Shown piece after piece: positions 38,309 to 46,215 of a stretch of DNA of 64,000 bases. The stretch comes from Paracoccus sp. S1E-3 (GTDB lineage: Bacteria > Pseudomonadota > Alphaproteobacteria > Rhodobacterales > Rhodobacteraceae): NCBI RefSeq assembly GCF_013868135.1, contig NZ_JACEMU010000004.1:434001-498000 (forward strand), in the 5' to 3' direction. The translations under genes were made by a program, and so were the position numbers. The first letter of the stretch is position 1. Each line of letters starts with the position of its first letter. The notes under the pieces were generated by a model. That model did not search any database. It was not told the origin of the DNA and saw only the letters and a program-made list of their open reading frames with translations.

Positions 38309-38611
38309 TTACTCGGCATCCGCGTCGTCGTGCCGATCGGCCAGCATCAGGACCATGTGGAACACGATATCCGAGTTCTTGGCCAGTGCGATCAGATGCT
38401 CTCCGCTGGGTCCACGCTCGCCCGCGATCCAGTATTTCACGGTCCGCTCGCTGGCGCCCGTCCACCGCATCGCCGTCTTGACTGCCCGATGCGTCAGGCC
38501 GAGTTCGTCCCGAAGCGCCGCGGCAATGGCGGTCCGGTAGTCGGCGACATCTGCTTCAAGGTGCACATTTGTGCCCGTTTTCGGCACAAATGTGCCCGTC
38601 TTGGTCCGCAT
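38309..38611 (-). CDS. small HTH DNA-binding protein
   Basis: A 100-residue protein whose middle (about 38-75) reads LTHRAVKTAMRWTGASERTVKYWIAGERGPSGEHLIALA, a helix-turn-helix of the kind found in phage and plasmid regulators. The start at 38611 has GGAGGAGGACG upstream. The first 20 codons contain two copies of a 12-bp palindrome and encode the repeated peptide KTGTFVP-KTGTNVH. It is transcribed towards parD from the opposite side of the recombinase gene. It is probably a mobile-element regulator. Confidence 0.65.
   Translation of the reverse strand: MRTKTGTFVPKTGTNVHLEADVADYRTAIAAALRDELGLTHRAVKTAMRWTGASERTVKYWIAGERGPSGEHLIALAKNSDIVFHMVLMLADRHDDADAE
38563..38595. promoter_or_regulatory. 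paired 12-bp palindromes, probable operator
   Basis: GCACATTTGTGC (38563-38574) and GCACAAATGTGC (38584-38595) are each perfect palindromes of the form GCACA-WW-TGTGC. They are offset by 21 bp, two helical turns, and together form a perfect 13-bp inverted repeat. They lie within the first codons of the HTH gene, about 120 nt before the divergently placed recombinase gene. Confidence 0.65.
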
Positions 38612-38714
38612 CTCTGCGTCCTCCTCCGATAATACTCTGGGAAGGACATGAAAAGCGGCAGTTCGTATTTGCGCCCAACCTGCGGTAGAGGGCCATCAGC
38701 TCGAAGCAGCCCAC

Positions 38715-39600
38715 ATGATTTCTTGGGAGGCGGGCGTGGCTCGGGGAAAAGCACTATTATCCGAAGTAGAAACCGAGCCGTCCGAGCAGCTGCTGGCTGC
38801 GGAGTACGTCCGGATGTCGACCGAGCATCAACAGTATTCAACCCAGAACCAGGCGCAGACCATCCGCGAATACGCCGAACGCCGCGGCATCAGGATTGTC
38901 AGAACCTATTCGGATGATGCGAAGAGCGGCCTGATCATCGGCGGCAGGATGGCATTGCAGCAGATGATCGCCGATGTCGAATCCGGCGTGGCCGAGTTCA
39001 GCGTGATTCTGGTCTATGACGTCACCCGCTGGGGACGTTTTCAGGACACCGACGAATCTGCCTATTACGAATATCGCTGCCGAAAGGCGGGAATGCAGGT
39101 CGCCTATTGCGCCGAGCAATTCGAGAACGATGGTTCTCCGACCTCCACCATCGTCAAAAGCGTCAAGCGGGCAATGGCGGGCGAATACAGCCGTGAGCTT
39201 TCAGTGAAGGTCTTCGCGGGCCAATGCCGTCTGATTGAGCTCGGCTATCGTCAGGGCGGCCCGGCGGGCTTCGGGTTGCGTCGCGCCCTTCTCAATGAGC
39301 GGGGCGAAGTGAAAACCGAACTGAAGCGCGGTGAGCACAAGAGCCTTCAGACGGATCGCGTTGTGCTGGTTCCCGGACCAGACGATGAGGTCCGGACGGT
39401 GCGCTGGATCTACAGCCAGTTTCTGAAGAAGGGCCTGTCGGAAAGCGAAATTGCGGCAGAACTGAATGAACGGGGCATCCTCACCGATCTCGGGCGGGCC
39501 TGGACCCGCGCGACCGTCCATCAGATCCTGACCAATGAGAAATACATCGGCAACAACGTCTACAACCGGCGCTCATTCAAGCTGAAGCGCAAGCGGGTCG
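38715..39600 (+). pseudogene. serine recombinase lacking its C-terminal part
   Basis: A large serine recombinase begins at ATG 38715: a catalytic resolvase domain with AAEYVRMSTEHQQYST (nucleophile Ser), LVYDVTRWGRF and GEYSRELSVKVFAG, then a recombinase domain with VRWIYSQFLKKGLSESEIAAELNERG and ILTNEKYIGNNVYNRRSFK. Identity ends at about 39600. The frame continues to 39905, but there it only reads the antisense of a phage gene. Roughly the last 200 residues (zinc ribbon and coiled coil) are missing, so it is probably inactive. Confidence 0.8.
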
Positions 39601-39773
39601 ATCCGCGTGGTCTCGGACCAGAGCCGCGCATCGCCGAAGTCGGTGACCGCATCGGCACGCCGGGCGACGACGCGCACCAGGACGGGCGTGCCGCCGTCGG
39701 CGATGTAGACCGCGTCCCGGCCGATGTTCGGATCGGCGAAGAGCGCACCGACGGCGGCAGCGAAGGCGCTCAT
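39573..39773 (-). pseudogene. phage head-tail joining protein fragment
   Basis: A 66-codon frame begins MSAFAAAVGALFADPNIGRDAVYIADGG and continues RVVARRADAVTDFGD, as in small head-tail joining or attachment proteins of Mu/lambda-like phages. Native sequence stops after TTRID at about 39600, where it collides head-on with the truncated recombinase, and the last codons are antisense recombinase. Its ATG overlaps the DUF2190 stop (ATGA), preserving the phage operon organisation. Confidence 0.6.
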
Positions 39774-40108
39774 CAGAAGGCCGCGTTCAGCCGTACCCGG
39801 CCGATGGTATCGCTCGCGCCGCTCGCCACCGCCTCGACGGCCACGCCGATGAGGGTGTTGTCGGTGGCAACCGTGGTGCAGCGCTTGTTGGTGTCGTCCC
39901 AATAGATCTTGGCGCCGACGGTCCAGGCCTGGGAGCCGACCTTGGTGATGTCGAACACGCCGACGAGCGAGGTCTCGACGGGCTCGCCGAGGGCGGCCGC
40001 TCCGGCGGCGATGCCGAAGATGGAGCCGACGAGCAGACCATCGCCGGAGGCGACGGCATAGGGCGCGGTCAGGGTGATGGTGTTGCCGGGCTGGACGAAG
40101 TTTTTCAT
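39773..40108 (-). CDS. DUF2190 phage capsid-decoration-like protein
   Basis: A 111-residue protein beginning MKNFVQPGNTITLTAPYAVASGDGLLVGSIFG with AWTVGAKIYWDDTNKRCTT and a C-terminal GASDTIGRVRLNAAF. This is the pattern of the DUF2190 family, usually encoded right after the major capsid gene in prophages. It looks complete. It lies 74 nt downstream of the capsid fragment and overlaps the head-tail gene. It is a relic of a prophage morphogenesis module. Confidence 0.75.
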   Translation of the reverse strand: MKNFVQPGNTITLTAPYAVASGDGLLVGSIFGIAAGAAALGEPVETSLVGVFDITKVGSQAWTVGAKIYWDDTNKRCTTVATDNTLIGVAVEAVASGASDTIGRVRLNAAF

Positions 40109-40182
40109 GGACGTGATCCTCGTGGAAAGACGAAGGGCGGCCCGTCAGGACCGCCCGTGTGTCAGGGTTCAGGATGGGTGCG

Positions 40183-40971
40183 TTACGCGCCCGGGTTCTT
40201 GTAGAGACCGCGCCAGTCGATCGCCTTGGCGCCGAAGTCGAGGCGGCACTTGATCTCGACGCCGTCGACGTCGAAGCCGTTGCGCGTCTCGATGTAGGCG
40301 CCCTGCTGACCCTCGAGATAGGCGTACTCGATGGTGTCGATCTGGTTCGGGCTGGCCGCGAGATACCAGGCGGTCTCGCTGGCCGCGTCGAGCCGGGGCT
40401 CGCTGATCGGCGCCAGTGTGCGGATCGACTGCGGCACCACGCTGGACGTCGCGGCGGGCACGAGGTTCTGCGCGACCAGCTGCTCGGCCTTCAGTTCCAA
40501 CGAGGCGGGCACGATCAGGAAGGCGGGCCGGACGTTCAGCACCGTCTTCTTGTCGAGGCCCGTCTGCTTGGCCATCGCCGCCCGCGCCGCGCCCACCGCA
40601 TCGACCGCCAGCGCCGCGCCGGTGCCCGCGAGGTTCTTGTGCGTGGTGTGGAACAGCGCGTTGCCGTCGGCCATGGCCGGGTTCGAGGTAATGATGCCCC
40701 AGACCACGTCCGACTCCAGCTGCGCGATGGAATTGCCGTACATTGCCGGGATCCGGGTGAAGGCGTCGAGATCATCGTTGATCAGCGTCTGGCGCATGAC
40801 CCCGTCGCGCACCTGTGGCCAGACGAACTTGCCGCCCTCGAGCCGCTTGTGAACCAGCACTATCCCGGTCTGATCCCAGATCAAGAGCTTGATCCGATCC
40901 GCCCGCTTCGCTCGGAACACAAAGGCGGCTCCGCAGAACGGGTCTCTGGATAGTCCGGACCGGTTGTCCAT
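40183..40971 (-). pseudogene. chimera: IS66 TnpB fragment fused to phage major capsid C-terminus
   Basis: One 262-codon frame joins two unrelated proteins. Residues about 9-58 (DPFCGAAFVFRAKRADRIK, HKRLEGGKFVWPQV) are the core of IS66-family TnpB. From about residue 60 (RQTLINDDLDAFTRIP, ALFHTTHKNLAG, ending DFGAKAIDWRGLYKNPGA) it is the C-terminal part of a phage major capsid protein of the kind found with DUF2190. The joint is near 40791 and stays in frame. The native N-terminus of the capsid is gone. A functional product seems unlikely, but expression cannot be excluded. Confidence 0.75.
40795..40944 (-). mobile_element. IS66-family TnpB (orf2) fragment
   Basis: About 50 codons of TnpB, the accessory protein of IS66 elements, lie between the capsid fragment and an IS5-type element. 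Neither end of TnpB, nor TnpA or TnpC, is present. The left side abuts phage sequence and the right side abuts the start of the IS5-type transposase, so at least two recombination events are recorded within 150 bp. Confidence 0.7.
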
Positions 40972-41595
40972 GGCGCGACTTGCCGGCGGATTTCGGCAAG
41001 TGGAACTCAGTGTTCAAGCGGTTCCGGCGATGGGTAAAGGCCGATGCGTTCTACCGCATGTTCCGAGCCCTGGCTGAAGATGCCGATTTTGGATACGCCA
41101 TGATCGACGGCAGCATCGTCAAGGTTCACCGCCACGGACAGGGCGCAAAAGGGGGACGCAAAGCCAGGCCATCGGGCGCTCTCGCGGAGGGATAACAACC
41201 AAGATCATGGCTTTGGCCGATGCGGTCGGCAACCTGACCGACTTTCGGCTGCTGCCGGGACAGGCCCATGATCTGCGCGGCACAGGGGCGCTGATCGATG
41301 GCCTGACGTGTGGCCAACTTCTTGCCGACCGGGCGTTCGATGCCGATTGGCTGCGCGAGGCGCTAACCGGTGCAGGGATCGAGCCGGTCATTCCGCCAAA
41401 GTCCAACCGCCGCTTCCCCGCCGAATTCGACCGCGAAACCTGCAAGTGGCGGCACCTGATCGAGAACCTCTTCGGCAGGCTCAAGGAATACAGAGGCATC
41501 GCCATGCGCTGCTGCAAGACTGATGAAAGTTTCAGCGCCTTCATTGCTCTCGCCGCAACCGTCATCCGACTCCGGTGAACGTCAACACACCCTAG
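40941..41595 (+). mobile_element. IS5-family (IS427-like) element, 5'-truncated, with frameshifted transposase
   Basis: From 40941 the plus strand reads GLWIVRTGCPWRDLPADFGKW and AMIDGSIVKVHRHGQG, then shifts frame near AAAAGGGGG (41147-41155). It continues ITTKIMALADAVGNLTDFRL, LLADRAFDADWLREAL and a DDE-type C-terminus with WRHLIENLFGRLKEYRGIAMR to the stop at 41578. About 45 N-terminal residues are missing. The two-frame layout with a slippery run is normal for IS427-group elements. A likely right terminal repeat, GTCAACACACCCTAG, ends at 41595, overlapping the gltS stop codon. Confidence 0.8.
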
Positions 41596-42797
41596 CCGAC
41601 CAGCGCCGAGATGATCAGCGCGTTGACGATATCGATGAAAAAGCCGCAGACCAGCGGCACGATCACAAAGGCCCGGTGCGCCGCGCCATGTTGCTGCGCC
41701 ACGGCGGTCATATTGGCGATGGCGGTGGCGGTTGAGCCGAGCGTGATACCGCCAAACCCGGCCGAGATCACCGCCGCCTCATAATCGCGCCCCATCGCGG
41801 GGAACACGACCCAAATCGTGAATCCGACCGTCAGCAGGATCTGCATCACAAGGGCGGCGGTAATGAACAGAAGGACGCCGTTCAGCTCCCAGACCTGCAG
41901 GCCCATCAGCGCCATGATCAGGAAAAGCCCGAGTGACAGATCCGAGATCAGCGCCAGCGCATCATCGACCCCAGGCCAGATCCGCCGCACTAACCGCCTC
42001 GGGGCCAGCGGCAAAAGGTTGCGCAGCACGATCCCCGCGACAAGGCAGCTGACAAAGGCTGGAAGCGTGACGCCGGCCGCCGTGATCGCCTCATGCAGCG
42101 CCAGCCCGATCAGCACGGTGACATTCAGCGCCAGGATCGACCAGAGGATGCAGAAGTAATCCATCCGGACCGCGCGCCCCTCATTCGGAACGCCGATGTC
42201 CAGATCGCGCTTGTTTTCCGCCTTCAGCCCGCCCCGCCGGATCAGGAGCGCCGCAATCGGCCCGCCGATCACACAGGCCGCGATTAGCCCGACAGTATTG
42301 GCCGCGACCCCCAGTTCCAGCGCATTCGTGATCCCCAGCTTTTCGGCGAATATCGGTGCCCAGGCCAGCGTGGTGCCAACGCCGCCGGTCAGCGAAACCG
42401 AGCCGACCATCAGCCCGGTCTTCGGCTCCATTCCAAAGAGCCTCGCCAGCCCCATCCCCGCGAAGTTCTGCAAAAGGATGAAGCTGGTCGCAAGGATCAA
42501 CAGGATCACCAACGGCCTGCCCCCCGCAAGCAGCGTGCGGATATCGGATTTCAGCCCGATACCGGCAAAGAACACCAGCAGCAGGAAATCACGGATCCCC
42601 ACCTCGAATGAGACCTTCAGATCGAACAGCGCCCAGAGGAGCCCCGTTACCGCGATACAGAGAAAGCCGCCCGCCACCGGCTCGGGGATCGAATAGCGGC
42701 GCAGAAGATCAATGTTCAGGGTCAGGATCTTGCCCGCGATCAGCAAGACCACGGCAAGATTGAAGGAATGGAAGGGATGAACCGTAAAGAAGGTCAC
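41592..42797 (-). CDS. gltS: sodium/glutamate symporter
   Basis: A 401-residue secondary transporter with about ten membrane segments, the length of E. coli GltS. Seen are LDLLRRYSIPEPVAGGFL-type N-terminus, the inner repeat SLTGGVGTTLAWAPIFAE and the second repeat GFGGITLGSTATAIANM, both part of the GltS inverted-repeat architecture. It imports glutamate with sodium. Its stop codon is contributed by, or overlaps, the end of the IS5-type element, so the last residues may be altered. A TCAAC-N4-GTTGA inverted repeat lies 24 nt upstream of the start, matching one at phaC. Confidence 0.9.
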   Translation of the reverse strand: MTFFTVHPFHSFNLAVVLLIAGKILTLNIDLLRRYSIPEPVAGGFLCIAVTGLLWALFDLKVSFEVGIRDFLLLVFFAGIGLKSDIRTLLAGGRPLVILLILATSFILLQNFAGMGLARLFGMEPKTGLMVGSVSLTGGVGTTLAWAPIFAEKLGITNALELGVAANTVGLIAACVIGGPIAALLIRRGGLKAENKRDLDIGVPNEGRAVRMDYFCILWSILALNVTVLIGLALHEAITAAGVTLPAFVSCLVAGIVLRNLLPLAPRRLVRRIWPGVDDALALISDLSLGLFLIMALMGLQVWELNGVLLFITAALVMQILLTVGFTIWVVFPAMGRDYEAAVISAGFGGITLGSTATAIANMTAVAQQHGAAHRAFVIVPLVCGFFIDIVNALIISALVG

Positions 42798-42820
42798 GCG
42801 GCGGCGCCTGTCAGAATGCT

Positions 42821-42836
42821 GTCAACTGATGTTGAT
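42821..42836. promoter_or_regulatory. inverted repeat upstream of gltS
   Basis: GTCAAC-TGAT-GTTGAT at 42821-42836 has the same arms and spacing as ATCAAC-GAGT-GTTGAT in front of phaC (48014-48029). The shared TCAAC-N4-GTTGA suggests one regulator for both. Confidence 0.5.
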
Positions 42837-42889
42837 TCCGCTTTGCCCCGGATCCGCCTTCCGGTCAAGGGCGGGGCCCCGCGCCTGCC

Positions 42890-43654
42890 TCAGGCGGTGG
42901 TGTGAAATCCGTTATCGGCATAGACCACCGATCCGCTCATGGGACTTGCGGCCTCGGTTGCCAGAAAGGCCGCCAGCGTACCGATCTCTTCGATGCTTAC
43001 CAGTTTTCCCGCAGGCGTACGGGCGCGAATCTTATCCATCAGCGCATCGAACCGGTCGATCCCCGAGGCGGCGCGGGTCTTGACCGGACCGGTTGAAAGC
43101 GAAAAGGCACGAATCCCTTCGCCCGCCAGATCGGCCGCCGCATAGCGGACCGAAGCCTCCAGCGCGGCCTTTACCGGACCCATGAGGTTGTAATTCTCGA
43201 CCACCCGATCCGCGCCGTAAAAGCTGACCGTGATCAGCGAACCACCCGCCTGCATCAAAGGCCGCGCCAGCCGCGCCATGCGCAGGAAGGAGTGGCAAGA
43301 GATATCCATCGCCGTCGCAAAACCTTCGGCCGAAGCGTTGACAACGCTGGTGTGCAGATCCTCGCGCGGGGCGAAGGCGATGGCATGAAGCAGAAAATCA
43401 AGCCGCCCCCATTCAGCGGTAATGCGGTCAAACACGGCTTCCAACTGGCCGGGTTCACGCACATCGCAAGGAAGGAACAGCGGCGCACCCACTTCCTGCG
43501 CCACGGGTTCGACCCATGGCCGGGCCTTTTCATTAAGAAAGGTCAGCGCCAGCTCTGCCCCCGCCGCGCGAAAGGCCCTGGCGCAACCGGCGGCGATGCT
43601 GGCCTCATTCGCCACGCCAACCACGAGGCCGCGTTTGCCTTTCAGATCAATCAT
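42890..43654 (-). CDS. fabI: enoyl-ACP reductase (NADH)
   Basis: A 254-residue short-chain-dehydrogenase-fold protein of the FabI type: KGKRGLVVGVANEASIAAGCA (cofactor-binding loop), HAIAFAPREDL, then SFYGADRVVENYN with the catalytic Tyr and MGPVKAALEASVRYAA with the catalytic Lys, and STGPVKTRAASGI. FabI normally reduces enoyl-ACP in fatty acid synthesis. Here it ends the phaC-pta-ackA series and overlaps ackA by four bases. This is probably a second, specialised copy rather than the housekeeping one, perhaps consuming NADH under low oxygen. Confidence 0.88.
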   Translation of the reverse strand: MIDLKGKRGLVVGVANEASIAAGCARAFRAAGAELALTFLNEKARPWVEPVAQEVGAPLFLPCDVREPGQLEAVFDRITAEWGRLDFLLHAIAFAPREDLHTSVVNASAEGFATAMDISCHSFLRMARLARPLMQAGGSLITVSFYGADRVVENYNLMGPVKAALEASVRYAAADLAGEGIRAFSLSTGPVKTRAASGIDRFDALMDKIRARTPAGKLVSIEEIGTLAAFLATEAASPMSGSVVYADNGFHTTA

Positions 43655-44820
43655 GTCGCTGCCTCTTCGCTGACGGCCTCCTGGGCGATGATGCTTTCCT
43701 CATCGGTCGGAATGACAAGAAGCTGCACCCGGCTGGCGGCGGTGCTGATCCTGCGCGACCCTGCTTCATTGGCATCGGGGTCAAGCTCTGCCCCAAGCCA
43801 GGCCAGCCGCGCGGCGACACGGGCGCGGATACCGGGCTGATGCTCGCCGATTCCTGCCGTGAAGACCAGCGCATCGATCCCGCCCATGCTGGTCGCCAAC
43901 CGTGCCACCTCGCCCGCGATGCGCAGGCAAAAGAGGTCGATCGCCTCGGCAGCCTCTGGGCGCGTGCTGGCCATCAGCTCGCGGCTGTCAGCCTCGAAAC
44001 CCGACACGCCCAGAAGGCCGCTTTCACGATAGAGCATGGTCTCGACCTGTTTCAGGCTTTGCCCCATTTCGCCCATCAGATGCAGGATCACGCCGGGGTC
44101 CAGCGCACCCGAACGCGTCGCCATCGGGATGCCGTCCAGCGTCGAAAACCCCATCGAGCTGTCGATGCTCTTGCCGCCCCGGATCGCACAAAGGCTTGCG
44201 CCGCTGCCCAGATGTGCGGCGACCACCTTTGCATCGGTGGCCAGATCGCCCAGTTGCCCGGCGATATAGCGGTAGGAGAGACCATGAAAGCCATAGCGCT
44301 TGATCCCCTGATCATAAAGCGCGCGCGGCAGGGCAAAGCGGCGGATCAGGGGCGGGTTGGTGGCATGAAACGCCGTGTCGAAAGAGGCTGTCTGTGGCAC
44401 ATCGGGGTAAAGCCCCCGCATCGCCCGGATCAGCGCAAGGCTTTGCGGCTGATGCAGCGGCGCAAGCCGCGCCAGCGCGTCGATCTGCGCGATCACCTGA
44501 TCGGTGATCCGGGCTGGTCCTGTGAAGACATCGCCGCCATGCACAACCCGATGGCCGATCACCGCAAGGCGCGAAAGATTGAAATGCCCGGCCAGCCAGG
44601 CAAAAGCCTGGTTCAGCACGGCTGTCAGATCGCCGGGATCCGCTGTGATCGGGCCTGAAAAGGTCTTGCCCTCGCGCGTCAGGCGCACTTCGAAAGGCTC
44701 ATCGCGGAAATCGATCACGCCCGACGCCAGCGGGCGCGGCGCGGCGGCCTCCAGTGCGTAAAACCCCAGCTTGATAGTCGAGGATCCGGTGTTGAATGTC
44801 AGGATCAGATCGCGGGTCAC
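43651..44820 (-). CDS. ackA: acetate kinase
   Basis: A 389-residue ASKHA-fold kinase converting acetyl phosphate and ADP to acetate and ATP. Seen are LILTFNTGSSTIKLGFY (phosphate-binding start), VIGHRVVHGGDVFTGP, FHATNPPLIRRFALP, YGFHGLSYRYIA, VVAAHLGSGASLCAIRGGKSIDSSMG and VFTAGIGEHQPGIR. It overlaps both the Pta fusion gene upstream and fabI downstream by four bases, so the four-gene unit is translationally coupled. The acid-producing branch would yield ATP when respiration is limited. Confidence 0.95.
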   Translation of the reverse strand: MTRDLILTFNTGSSTIKLGFYALEAAAPRPLASGVIDFRDEPFEVRLTREGKTFSGPITADPGDLTAVLNQAFAWLAGHFNLSRLAVIGHRVVHGGDVFTGPARITDQVIAQIDALARLAPLHQPQSLALIRAMRGLYPDVPQTASFDTAFHATNPPLIRRFALPRALYDQGIKRYGFHGLSYRYIAGQLGDLATDAKVVAAHLGSGASLCAIRGGKSIDSSMGFSTLDGIPMATRSGALDPGVILHLMGEMGQSLKQVETMLYRESGLLGVSGFEADSRELMASTRPEAAEAIDLFCLRIAGEVARLATSMGGIDALVFTAGIGEHQPGIRARVAARLAWLGAELDPDANEAGSRRISTAASRVQLLVIPTDEESIIAQEAVSEEAAT

Positions 44821-46211
44821 GCCTTCCCCTCCGCTTTGCGGACCGCGACCAGCTTGGCCAGCGCAGCCGAGGCGATGCGGGCCGATAAAGGATCCGCCCG
44901 GCTTGTCAGAACGATTGGCACCCGTGCGCCCAGAACCAGCCCCGCGGCCGTGGCGCCCGCGAAATAGATCAGCTGTTTGGCAAGCATGTTCCCGGCCTCG
45001 AGATCCGGCACCAGAAGAATATCGGCCTCGCCCGCCACCTGCGAGACGATGCCCTTCGTCGCCACCGCCTCGGGGCTGATCGCATTGTCGAAGGCCAGCG
45101 GCCCGTCAACCAGCGCGCCCGTGATCTGGCCTCGAGCCGCCATCACCGTCAGCGCGGCGGCATCCAGCGTGGCGGGCATCGTCGCGTTCACCGTCTCGAC
45201 CGCCGCCAGCACCGCGACCTTCGGCTGATCGCGCCCCAGAAGCCGCATCAGATCGACGGCATTCTGGCAGATGTCGCGCTTATGCTCCAATGTCGGTGCG
45301 ATATTGATCGCGGCATCGGTGACGATCACCGGCTTGCGATAGGCGGGCACATCCATCGCATAGACATGGCTGATCCGGCGTTCGGTGCGCAGGCCGCCGC
45401 TTTTCGAAACCACCGCCGCAAGCAGTTCATCGGAATGCAGGCTGCCCTTGACCAGCACCTGGACGTTGCCACAGGCCGCCAGTTCCACCGCCCGCGCCGC
45501 CGCTGCATGGCTGTGCTCTGTCTCCTCGATCCGGAAGCCGTCAAGCGAGACCCCGGCCTCGGCGGCCGCCGCGCGAATCTTTGCGCCGGGACCGATCAGG
45601 ATCGGGTCAAGCAGGCCTTCGTCGCGCACCTCGATCGCGCCAAGGATCGCGGATTTCGAACAGGGATGCACCACCGCCGCCCGCACCGGGGGCAATGCGC
45701 GGGCCTCTTCGACAAAGCCCTGCCAGCGCCCCTTCGGCAAGACCACCGCCTCGGGAAGGTCACCCGGCACCCAGGTCACCTGCTCGACCGGGGCCAGCAC
45801 CAGCGCCTCGCCCGAAAGCACCACCTCGCCCCGCTGATTGCGGGCGGTGGTCGTCAGGCGGACACGGTTCTTGCCCTCGATCAGCTCGGCCACTTCAACT
45901 TCGGCGGTGATGGTATCGCCTGGCGAAACCGGCTTGTTAAAGCGGATCTGCTGGTCGAGATAGATCGTCCCCGGCCCCGGCAGGCGGGTGCCCAGCACCG
46001 CCGAAATCAGCGCCGCAGTCCACATGCCGTGCACCACGACATGGCCAAACGGCCCATGGGCGGCGAAACCGGCATCCAGATGCGCGGGGTTGGCGTCGCC
46101 GGAAACAGCGGCGAACAATTCAATATCCTTGGGACCGACGTGGCGGACAAGACTGGCGCGGTCGCCGATTTTCATCTGGTGAAACAGATAGTTGGTCAGA
46201 GTGCCGGTCAT
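44817..46211 (-). CDS. pta: MaoC-like hydratase fused to phosphate acetyltransferase
   Basis: A 464-residue two-domain protein. Residues about 8-150 form a MaoC hotdog hydratase (FAAVSGDANPAHLDAGFAAHGPFGHVVVHGM, the Asp-His active-site segment). Residues about 165-460 are a phosphate acetyl/butyryltransferase (VHPCSKSAILGAIEV, VLVKGSLHSDELLAAVVSK, ILLVPDLEAGNMLAKQLIYF). Annotated relatives are described as bifunctional enoyl-CoA hydratase/phosphate acetyltransferases. The second domain makes acetyl phosphate for AckA, while the first could hydrate crotonyl-CoA to (R)-3-hydroxybutyryl-CoA, the PhaC monomer. AGAGGTGA supports the start at 46211, four bases after phaC. Confidence 0.88.
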   Translation of the reverse strand: MTGTLTNYLFHQMKIGDRASLVRHVGPKDIELFAAVSGDANPAHLDAGFAAHGPFGHVVVHGMWTAALISAVLGTRLPGPGTIYLDQQIRFNKPVSPGDTITAEVEVAELIEGKNRVRLTTTARNQRGEVVLSGEALVLAPVEQVTWVPGDLPEAVVLPKGRWQGFVEEARALPPVRAAVVHPCSKSAILGAIEVRDEGLLDPILIGPGAKIRAAAAEAGVSLDGFRIEETEHSHAAAARAVELAACGNVQVLVKGSLHSDELLAAVVSKSGGLRTERRISHVYAMDVPAYRKPVIVTDAAINIAPTLEHKRDICQNAVDLMRLLGRDQPKVAVLAAVETVNATMPATLDAAALTVMAARGQITGALVDGPLAFDNAISPEAVATKGIVSQVAGEADILLVPDLEAGNMLAKQLIYFAGATAAGLVLGARVPIVLTSRADPLSARIASAALAKLVAVRKAEGKA

Positions 46212-46215
46212 CTTG

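Noticed and set aside
42841..42885. Terminator between fabI and gltS
   Set aside because: GC-rich complementary stretches exist, but arms are interrupted and no T-run follows on the minus strand.
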